Position numbers and translations under genes: made by a program | Notes under the pieces: model-generated | The model's database searches: none | What the model saw: the letters and a program-made list of their open reading frames with translations, nothing else | Told to the model about the DNA's origin: nothing | NCBI GenBank assembly: GCA_050486105.1 | Contig: JBJHCR010000229.1 | Span: 1-10,883, forward strand | Direction: 5' to 3' | Source of the DNA: JAEXNA01 sp050486105 | Lineage (GTDB): Bacteria; Vulcanimicrobiota; Xenobia; Xenobiales; JADMJV01 | DNA: 10,883 nt | Part shown: positions 1 to 7,000 of the stretch, piece by piece | How positions within the stretch are numbered: the stretch's first letter is position 1 | How the letters are laid out: each line of letters begins with the position of its first letter

Positions 1-1345
1 ATTCTATGTGGCTCTCAAGACGGTCGAGGGTTTCGAGTTTTTTTCCGTCAAACGCCTTGCTGCGGACTTCTTCCGGCAGCCGACTCAGGGCTGAAGTGAG
101 GTTGGCACGCTGCATGGCTCCCATTTTACCGTAGCCTGTGGTGTATCCTGAATAAGAGCGAATGCGCTCGCCAAAGTGTCTATTCAAGACCTGTTCCGCT
201 CCGATCAGATCGGCCTCTGTTTCTCTGAGTTGGGCGAGTGCGAGCTTCCGTTCTTGTTCCGGAAGGACTCTTAAGAGATCTCTGAGGACGCGGGTTCGAA
301 CAGCCCTGGCTTCACCGGCTTCGAGATCCGGATAGGCTTTGGTCAATTCTTCCTCGGAAACGTTCATGCGGCGCAGTTGGCGTTCTGAGACTCCCAACTC
401 CTTGAGCACCTTCTGATTGGCCTTAGTGTTCAGTTGGTAGTAGTCGCCTTGTCCGTTTTCCACCGCGTCTTTGATCGCTTCGGTCAAGGTGGCATTGGTG
501 CGTGGTCCTTCAGCACCTCGGTCTCTGAGTAAGCTGAGCGCGGTTGTAGTATCCAGGCGCCCCTGGCTGTCAATCCCGTGAGTCGAGAGCAGTTCTCGGG
601 TGATGCTGTCGCGCATCTCCGAAGCGTTTTTCCCCTCGGCGAGATTCAAGAACTTGCCGCTCTGAGAGACTGCCCAAGAGTCGGCAAAATCTCGGATCAG
701 GCCCAAGCCGAGGAGGTCGAGGTGGGGAATGTACCGTTGCTCAAAGACTTGTTCATCGACTCCCCTTTCTCGAAAAAGGGCCCGTTCGGCTTGAAGCATC
801 AAGACTTCGGGATCTTGTACTCCTTCCTCGAGGGAACCGTTGATGGCTCTGACGGCGTCGGCGACATTGGCGGTGGTGTCCTGGCGCTGCAAATACTTGC
901 GCAGCACCGCCAGATTGTCGTCATTCAAATTCGCTTGAACCTGAACTCCATGCCCTTGGAGGTAACGGGCATGCACCACTCTGCGAACATCGGCATTGAA
1001 GGCTAAGCCCTTTCCGTCGGGGTGGAACTTGGCCACTTCGGTCCGGGTCTCTTCAAGCACCCTCCGGGCTAGGTCGCGGTCGTTTCGAAAACTGGCGAAA
1101 TCGACGTTGTCGAGTTCCTCAAAGTGCTGGTTCCCGGCTAGGACAAGCTCATCGACACTCTCGAAGGTTCTGCTTGGAAGATCGGACTTGAAGAGGCCGT
1201 CATCTCTGCCTGCTGAAGCCACCAAGAGTTGCTCTACCCTCTCGACTTCCTGTCTCCGAAGGTCGCGTTGCAGTTGCAATCGAGCTTGGAATTGTCTTGG
1301 GTTTGGACTATGCGTTCGATTCAGCTTCAAAGGTGATGCCCCCAC
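1..1345 (-). CDS. Hypothetical charged helical protein, 3' part off the window
   Basis: I do not recognise this protein. The frame is open from a GTG at 1343-1345 to the left edge (448 codons plus one base), with no stop in the window. The codon just before the GTG is an in-frame TAG, so the N-terminus cannot lie further upstream. A GGAAG stands 11 nt upstream of the GTG as a plausible ribosome site; a TTG five codons in is an alternative start. The visible product starts MGASPLKLNR and has no signal peptide or membrane segment. It is rich in Glu, Arg, Gln, Leu and Asp and has no cysteine, which suggests a soluble, mostly helical protein with some disorder. No catalytic motif is seen. The composition resembles the N-terminal part of the giant protein at the other end of the window, but no shared module could be aligned by eye. 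It lies on the same strand as the metalloprotease gene, 128 bp downstream of it, so cotranscription is possible. That it is a real gene is well supported by frame length and composition; its function is unknown. Confidence 0.8.
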   Translation of the reverse strand, partial: MGASPLKLNRTHSPNPRQFQARLQLQRDLRRQEVERVEQLLVASAGRDDGLFKSDLPSRTFESVDELVLAGNQHFEELDNVDFASFRNDRDLARRVLEETRTEVAKFHPDGKGLAFNADVRRVVHARYLQGHGVQVQANLNDDNLAVLRKYLQRQDTTANVADAVRAINGSLEEGVQDPEVLMLQAERALFRERGVDEQVFEQRYIPHLDLLGLGLIRDFADSWAVSQSGKFLNLAEGKNASEMRDSITRELLSTHGIDSQGRLDTTTALSLLRDRGAEGPRTNATLTEAIKDAVENGQGDYYQLNTKANQKVLKELGVSERQLRRMNVSEEELTKAYPDLEAGEARAVRTRVLRDLLRVLPEQERKLALAQLRETEADLIGAEQVLNRHFGERIRSYSGYTTGYGKMGAMQRANLTSALSRLPEEVRSKAFDGKKLETLDRLESHIE

Positions 1346-1473
1346 CTATAACATAGCTTCCAGAACGACTTATGGTGTTTCCGTTGTATGACCAGGACGA
1401 CAACTGCGGTGAACGCCGACTCCCACGAGCGAGTCTTGCTATAGAAGGGCCTCCTGGAACCAGGTTCGGCCTT
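1346..1473 (-). other. Short intergenic region between the metalloprotease and the left-edge gene
   Basis: These 128 bases separate two same-strand genes. The protease-proximal end holds one arm of the hairpin described at 1443-1477. A GGAAG near the other end probably serves the GTG start of the left-edge gene. An ATG at 1352-1354 is followed after one codon by TAG, so it starts nothing useful. I see no convincing -35/-10 pair, tRNA or small-RNA structure in the remainder. Confidence 0.5.
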
Positions 1474-1477
1474 CTAG
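1443..1477 (-). terminator. Hairpin overlapping the stop codon of the metalloprotease gene
   Basis: Read on the minus strand, TAGAAGG at 1476-1470 pairs with CCTTCTA at 1448-1442. After one bulged C, CC pairs with GG. An inner CCTG/CAGG stem closes a GTTC loop. The TAG stop of the metalloprotease forms the first bases of the stem. No run of T follows (the next bases are TAGCAAGAC), so this is not a textbook intrinsic terminator. It may be an attenuator, an mRNA-stabilising 3' structure or a weak terminator before the next gene. Confidence 0.4.
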
Positions 1478-2415
1478 TGCTCGTGAAAGCTGCAGACGCT
1501 CTCGGAGTTGGGGGAGGAATAGGATTGTTCGGAGCTTTGCAGGTTTCGGGCCAAGACGGCCCCTGAATTGAGCTTGGTTTGTCCCACTATAGGAGTATAG
1601 TTAGGCTGAGAGTACAACCAGGTAATCATTTGCCGGTCCCGAGAACTCAAAGCCAGTGGACCCGGCCGTTCCGCACGGAACATGATGTCGTTGGGGTCGT
1701 TGGAATGGTCCAACCCCATGACATGGCCGAGTTCGTGAACCATCACTCTGGCCAAGTCGTGGGCCGAACGACCTTGAGTGCGCACGGAGATGCCCGTGGG
1801 AACCATGGCATGGTGGGAGCTTGCCATGCGAGTTTCAGCTCGAGCTCCTGGAGACACCCCATGACCAGCCCAGTCGACGGTTATGTCAGCCGGTCCGTTG
1901 GTGAGGGCGAAGACTTGTCCCAGTCCGGCCTGATTCCAAGTCTGAACGGCGGCATGGGTGATTTCGGCATAGCGCTGAGAGCCCGGATTGATGGTCAAGG
2001 GAAGGGTTTGAGGGTCTAGGCGAATGAGTTGTCCTCCACGAGTGATGGCGTTATACCCCGCTGGTTGGCCATGGGAATGAGTTGGCTGGGGCTGGGGATA
2101 AGCGACTGGCACTCGGGTCGGGTGAGGAGTTTCTGTTCGGACAGGAGCACCCTGGCGGGAGGCGTGATAGAGAATCGTGCCAACCTGGATCACGGTGGCC
2201 AGATTCTGATCCCGAGCCGAGCGTTGTTGACCGACTCTTCCCATCCTAGGGTTAGAGCGATCCATGGTCCCGAGCACCGAGAGCACGTCTCCCACGCCGA
2301 GGCCCCGTTGACCGTTACCGGGAAAGGGAAAATTTTGGGCGCTGGCGGGCAAAGCCAGAATCAGCCCTAGGAGAATGATGACGAGCTTGCGGGTGGGAAA
2401 AACAAAATTGAACAT
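1474..2415 (-). CDS. Secreted matrixin-type (M10A-like) zinc metalloprotease
   Basis: This is predicted to be a secreted zinc endopeptidase of 313 residues. The start is the ATG at 2413-2415, because AAAGGA lies 6 nt upstream and the product then begins with a clean Sec signal peptide: Arg-Lys at 9-10, a hydrophobic core at 11-21, and an Ala-Ser-Ala site before Gln27. The frame continues upstream to an ATG at 2544, but that would bury the signal peptide. A Pro/His/Gln-rich linker at about 97-120 precedes the catalytic domain (about 121-272). That domain carries HELGHVMGLDH at 227-237, giving zinc ligands His227, His231 and His237 and catalytic Glu228. The Met-turn follows in NDIMF with Met245. 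This spacing is diagnostic of the matrixin branch of metzincins. The C-terminal 40 residues are Ser/Gln-rich and hold the only cysteine (Cys308). No PRCGxPD cysteine-switch propeptide is seen. The gene is divergent from the transporter and lies upstream of the left-edge gene. The substrate is unknown. Confidence 0.9.
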   Translation of the reverse strand: MFNFVFPTRKLVIILLGLILALPASAQNFPFPGNGQRGLGVGDVLSVLGTMDRSNPRMGRVGQQRSARDQNLATVIQVGTILYHASRQGAPVRTETPHPTRVPVAYPQPQPTHSHGQPAGYNAITRGGQLIRLDPQTLPLTINPGSQRYAEITHAAVQTWNQAGLGQVFALTNGPADITVDWAGHGVSPGARAETRMASSHHAMVPTGISVRTQGRSAHDLARVMVHELGHVMGLDHSNDPNDIMFRAERPGPLALSSRDRQMITWLYSQPNYTPIVGQTKLNSGAVLARNLQSSEQSYSSPNSESVCSFHEH

Positions 2416-2566
2416 GGCGAATCCTTTCACCAGGTTCAACTCAAACAGGATCATGAGATTCCCATTGAACCTAAAGGCTTGCTTAAGGACGGCTAAAGAA
2501 CTCCTGGTTAGGGGCTCAAGGCACTGTGGTGTGGTCTTCAGCATAGATTCAGGGGGCTAAGGTAGG
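2416..2566. promoter_or_regulatory. Divergent intergenic region between metalloprotease and transporter
   Basis: These 151 bases separate two genes transcribed outward in opposite directions, so promoters for both must lie here or within the neighbouring 5' ends. A Shine-Dalgarno AAAGGA for the protease lies next to its ATG, and purine-rich AGGGGG and TAGGG stretches precede the transporter start. I could not assign a convincing -35/-10 pair to either gene: TTGAAC and TTGCTT elements occur but lack a good -10 at the right spacing. The region also contains the inverted repeat listed separately. Confidence 0.5.
2432..2472. promoter_or_regulatory. Perfect 8-bp inverted repeat upstream of the metalloprotease
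   Basis: AGGTTCAA at 2432-2439 and TTGAACCT at 2465-2472 are exact reverse complements separated by 25 bases. The repeat starts 17 nt upstream of the protease ATG. It could be an operator for a dimeric regulator or, if transcribed, a stem in the 5' untranslated region close to the ribosome site. The role is inferred only from symmetry and position, and a chance occurrence is possible. Confidence 0.35.
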
Positions 2567-4057
2567 GTGGCCGAAATGTCCAGCCTTATGCGGAGTCTAA
2601 CAGGGGCCGAGCCCGGTGAGGACAGGCGTGTCCTGTACTGTTTTCTTGCGCTCTTTTTTCTGCTGTTGTCCTACTACATCATCAAGCCCCTGCGCACGTC
2701 TCAGTTCTTTAAGGAGTTTGATGCCACATATCTCCCGTTGATCTATCTGCTGGTTCCCATCTTGTCTTTGATAATAACTAAGATTTTCAATTTCCTGGCA
2801 GATCGAGTCGATAAGTATCGGCTGGTGATCTATACCTATCTGCTGATCATGGGTTGCAAAGTGGCTTTTACCTGGCTTCTGCTCTATGCGGGGAAGCCTG
2901 CTGTGGTGATCTTTTATTACTTTGCTTCGGTCTATTTCTTGCTAGCCATCGCCACATTGTGGGGTTGTATTAACGACATCTTCACCGTGGACCAAAGCGC
3001 ACGATGCTTTGGATTTGTAGCTCTGGGCAGCACACTGGGCAACATCGTAGGTTCGAAGTTTTCAGGATGGCTGTCGTCCACGGCCTACCGTGACTATGCT
3101 ACGATCTTTTCGGCGCTCAGCATGGGGTTAGCCTTGTACTTGGTGCTGTTGGCGGCCCAGAAACGCCGAAGGGTGAGAGCCTTGGAAGAGGAGAAACGCA
3201 AGAGCCAAGAGGATGCTCAAACCGTCTCCAAACCTCCGTTCTGGAACGATGTCCAAGAACTCATCCGGCGTCCTTTCGTACGACGGATCGCCATCATGGT
3301 GTTCATCCTAGCGGTCTTCACCACCAGCTTGGATTTTGTCAGCCAAAGGGCCCTTGACGAAGGTCTTTCTGAGCAACAGTTTCGCCAAACATTTTCGGAT
3401 TTTCCCGAAGAGAGTTTTCAAAGGATCTACCCCCTCAAGCTTTCGGATGAAGTGACTAGACTTCAAATTCTGACGGAGCTCGCAGCCGAGCTCGATCTTC
3501 CAATCGAAGAGTTGTCGGTTCGTTACGCAGAGTATCGCACTCAACTCGAGGCCAGTACTCGGGAGACATTTTCCAACATCTATTTCTACCAGGGCCTGCT
3601 TGGGGTATTCTTGCTGTTGGTGGTGGCCAGGGTCCTGTTCACTTACTTTGGTTTGCGCTATGCCTTGGTGGTTCTTCCGGCAGTCGCCCTGTTGAGCTTA
3701 GCGGCTTTTTCCATCCCTCTTGAGGTGGTGATGGTGGAACTGATCCTCATAATCACCGGGGCCTTGAACTACAGTCTGAACAACGCTGCCAAGGAAGTGC
3801 TGTACACCTCTACCGACGAAGAAACCAAGTTCAAACACAAGCCCTTGATAGAGGGGCCGGCCATGCGCTTTGGAGACGTTTCCGCCTCGATTCTGATGAT
3901 GAGTTTTGGAGTCCTAGCTTCCTGGCTTGGTTGGACCTACGTCGGAGCCGAAAGATTGCTCCTAGTGGTCGCTTTCGGGCTAGCGTGTCTTTGGCTCAGG
4001 GCCATCTACTTGGCAGGACGAGAATACGATTTCGAGAGAAATCCCAAGAAGGATTGA
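2567..4057 (+). CDS. Twelve-helix transporter of the ATP/ADP (NTP/NDP) translocase-like family
   Basis: This is an inner-membrane transporter of about 496 residues. It resembles bacterial ATP:ADP antiporter-like proteins (Tlc-related, near the major facilitator fold). Visible family features are YYIIKPLR at 36-43 in helix 1 and, in the second half, NYSLNNAAKEVLYT at 401-414 followed by K-x-K-P-L-I-E-G and RFGD (434-437). Hydrophobic segments lie at about 22-42, 55-78, 84-108, 111-135, 148-169, 178-197, 239-257, 338-361, 364-384, 385-405, 436-456 and 461-483, giving twelve helices. A basic loop at 199-212 follows helix 6. Between helices 7 and 8 is an acidic soluble insertion (about 258-337), long for this family. 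The start may be GTG at 2567 (AGGGGG 10 nt upstream) or ATG at 2576 (AGGG 8 nt upstream). Energy-parasite members exchange host ATP for ADP, but homologues in free-living bacteria have mostly unknown substrates, so nucleotide exchange is not claimed. The gene converges with the giant gene across 11 bp. Confidence 0.85.
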   Translation: MAEMSSLMRSLTGAEPGEDRRVLYCFLALFFLLLSYYIIKPLRTSQFFKEFDATYLPLIYLLVPILSLIITKIFNFLADRVDKYRLVIYTYLLIMGCKVAFTWLLLYAGKPAVVIFYYFASVYFLLAIATLWGCINDIFTVDQSARCFGFVALGSTLGNIVGSKFSGWLSSTAYRDYATIFSALSMGLALYLVLLAAQKRRRVRALEEEKRKSQEDAQTVSKPPFWNDVQELIRRPFVRRIAIMVFILAVFTTSLDFVSQRALDEGLSEQQFRQTFSDFPEESFQRIYPLKLSDEVTRLQILTELAAELDLPIEELSVRYAEYRTQLEASTRETFSNIYFYQGLLGVFLLLVVARVLFTYFGLRYALVVLPAVALLSLAAFSIPLEVVMVELILIITGALNYSLNNAAKEVLYTSTDEETKFKHKPLIEGPAMRFGDVSASILMMSFGVLASWLGWTYVGAERLLLVVAFGLACLWLRAIYLAGREYDFERNPKKD

Positions 4058-4068
4058 CTCTAAGCGGG

Positions 4069-7000
4069 TTATAGACCCATGTTTTCCCGAACCGCAGAGT
4101 ATTCGCAGCGAGCGCAGCGCCCAATTGAGTTCGTTCGAAAACCGCAATCTCCACAGATGCGAGCTCTCAGCAGGGTCAACTCGGAGTAGACGTCGCCAGG
4201 GCGGAAGGAGCTGGGCTTCTCTTGGTCATTTCGGCTCGAAGTTTCGCTTTGGGCGTTGCTGGAACCTTGGGCTTGCTCGGCAAGGCGCTCGTCTCCGGTG
4301 CGTCTGACCGCGCCGGTCTCGTTGCGCCAAACTTCCGAGACCACGGCCAGTTCCGGGTATGGATGATTTTGGTAGGGGAAGGGTTGTTTGGGAGTGGGGT
4401 TCTCAGCTCCAGACCCACCCCCTGAGCCTTGAGAGCCTCCGGTTGTTCCACCAGAGGGGCTTCCGCTGGTGGCCTCCACTTTGAGAATAGGGGTTTCTAT
4501 GGGTCGATCGGAGCTGGCTTTCACCAGGTTTTCAAAAGCTGTCAAGCGAGCCAAGGCTTCAGCTCCGCGAGCTGCTTGAGAGTGCTGTAAGGGCAAGCTC
4601 TGAGTGGGATTATGGGTGATCCGTTCCATCACTTCTCTGAGGCTCGGATCGCTACCAACTCGGCCCCGGAAGGCTTCCATCTCGGAACGCACTTGGGGAT
4701 TATTAAGGGCTTTCTCCAGGGCCACCCGCATTCTGGCCGAGGCTTGAGGTGACTCGCTCAGGCGATTCAGCAAGCCGGTCAGGTGCTTGGAAGTGTCTCG
4801 GTCTTGGGCCATATGACCCAACATGCGGGCCCCGTCAGCCGAATCGGTCAGGCGGAGCATGAGTCGCGAGACGCTGTCACGGCCCGTTTCGGTGGCGGCA
4901 ATGCGAGTGAAGCTGGCTGCCAGATCGCGACTTCCTGCCCGAGACTTGGTGGCTCGGGTCAGGACTTTTGCCAGGTCTTTAGCCCCTTGCTTGTCTGCGG
5001 AGAGGTTCATGAGCAGTTCGTTGGTGGCCTGAGCCCCTTCCGAGGTTCGGCTCATGCGACTGACCATGGAGGCGATGTCCCGAGCCCCACCTTGGAGGTT
5101 GGTGAGATTTGTCAGGGTTTCACTGATACCGCGAGCTCCGCTGTTCCAGCGGGAGGTCTCGGCCAGGGTCTTGGCTGTTTGGCTGCAGCGGGTCCAACCT
5201 CCGTCGTCGTCGGGCGCCATCAGGTTGTTCAGCAGCTCTTTCATCCCGGTCGCACCTAACTCGGTGCGGCTGCTGGCGGACATGATTTTGCCCAGGGAAC
5301 CGGCGGAATTGGCGTCTGCAGCAAAAGTGGAGAACATCTGGGCGACCGCCTGGTTGCCTCCAGGAACATCTGAGGTCATCAAGAGCAGTCCCACCAGCCG
5401 TTCTGGCGAGGTTTCGGCCACATTGGACAAGGTGGTGGCGAAAGCCTGACTGGACTGAGGGGTCTTCAGCAATTGCTTGAAAGTGTCTACGGTGCGCTCC
5501 GGATGAGCCACTACCGTGGCCTCCATGGCGTCGGCTACAGCGTGGGCCCCTTCAGGAGTGCGACTCATGCGGGCTAGGGTGGCGGGGTGCTCGGCGGCCC
5601 CCGGTCGCCCTTGATGGATCTCCTGCAGCAGTCCGAAGACCTGACGGAAATCGCGCAGACGTCCTGCTGAAGAAGGGGCGGCTGAGGGCGTTGCCGGGGC
5701 TCCAGGAGTCGCTCCAAAAGTGGGAGCCGCAGCTCCGGGCGAGGTCGTCTGAGCAGCGGGCCTCGAGGCAGAAGTAGGTGCTCCTGCAGCAGGGACCGAG
5801 GGAGCGGCAGGGGTCGCAGCACCAGGTCGTGTCGTTGGGGCTGCGGGGGACGCAGCTCCGGGAGAAGCCATAGAAGCTGCTGGTCTTGAGGCGATGGTCG
5901 GTGCTCCTGCGAGAGGAACAGCTGGAGGTGCTGGAGCCGCAGCTCCAGGGCGCACCGTTGGGGCTGCGGGAGTAGCAGCTCCCGGAGAAGCCATGGAGGC
6001 TGCAGGCCTTGAGGTGGCACCAGGGACTGGAGCGGTGGGCTGCTGCCCTGCGGTGCTTGCACCCACCGAGGGACGGGTCTCCGAACCCGGCCGAACAGCT
6101 TCGCTTCCAGGCCGTCGAATTACTCCCGAGGCGCCAGCACCGCCTGCGGGGGGAGGAGCGAGAACCTGGCGCACACCGCCCACTCTTTGGCTCCCTTTGG
6201 GGGGGGCCGGACGGGCGTCGGCAGCAGGAATCTGCGGGCCGGCTTTGAGATCGGCTCCAGCAAGTGCCGAAGAACTAGTCGATCCCAGTCGTGCCGGTTG
6301 AGGCGTTGATTCGAGCACCCGATTGACCATACTGCGCAGGGCTTCGGGTTGACGTTGGGCAGTGTCTAGGAGCCCTCCCAGGCGGCCGAGGCCCTCGGCT
6401 CCTCGGAGGTCCTGCCCTTGGGCCACCGTGCCCAAGCGTTCAAGTCCGGCTAAGCTTTGGGGATTGGCCCTGGTTTGAGCCAACATGCCGGTCAGTCGAT
6501 TCAAGCCTTTGACCGCATCGGGACTCTGCAAGGCGGAGGTTAGTCGGCTGCCGGCCTGGGTGAGCTTTTCGAAGTCTCCTGAGGCTACCATGCGAGAGAA
6601 TTGCTCCAACCCTTTGGCCGCCTCAGGATTGTTATTCAGCGTGTTCAATACGCCAGTGAAGCGCTCCAGGCCTCGCAAGCCTTCAGGTTGGTTGCGCACG
6701 GCCTGGAGCACCCGGGTCATAGGCTCAGCGCCCTCACCCCGCATCCCTTCGACGAAATTGATTAGGCCTGGCATTCTTCGCATGCCTCGGAAGGTGTCGG
6801 GCTGATCGTGCGCAGCCTGCAGCAGTCCCGACAACCGCTCTAGTCCCTGCAAGCGCTCGGGCTGTGCCCTCATGGAATCGGCCAATCCTCGCAAACCATC
6901 CACGCCACGGGCGATTTGCTCTCGATTGCCCAGAGTAGACTGGAGACGCTCGACCCCTTTTAAGGAATCGGGGAGCTGTTCTAAGCTTTTCATGACTTGA

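Noticed and set aside
1352..1354. ATG start for the left-edge gene
   Set aside because: It is followed after one codon by TAG in the same frame, so the GTG at 1343-1345 is the first usable start.
578..1391. Two overlapping plus-strand frames opposite the left-edge gene
   Set aside because: The minus-strand frame covers the entire region without stops and has coherent protein-like composition; the plus-strand products look like shadows.
1579..2370. Plus-strand frames opposite the metalloprotease
   Set aside because: The minus strand encodes an intact HExxHxxGxxH protease with signal peptide; the plus-strand products show no recognisable feature.
2416..2544. Longer form of the metalloprotease starting at the upstream ATG (2544)
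   Set aside because: It would place 43 residues before a well-formed signal peptide, and the best ribosome site belongs to the ATG at 2415.
4591..5589. TALE-like DNA-binding repeats
   Set aside because: Two 17-residue units make 34 residues and GG-x-x-A stretches recur, which superficially recalls TALE repeats, but the conserved TALE consensus and variable diresidue pattern are missing.
5574..6062. Minus-strand open frame with Leu/Pro/Gln-rich product
   Set aside because: Out-of-frame reading of the same tandem repeat inside the giant gene, which stays open on both sides without any frameshift.
5894..6301. Plus-strand open frame opposite the Ala/Pro linker
   Set aside because: Low-complexity translation that mirrors the 41-residue repeat on the minus strand; explained by GC-rich antisense composition.
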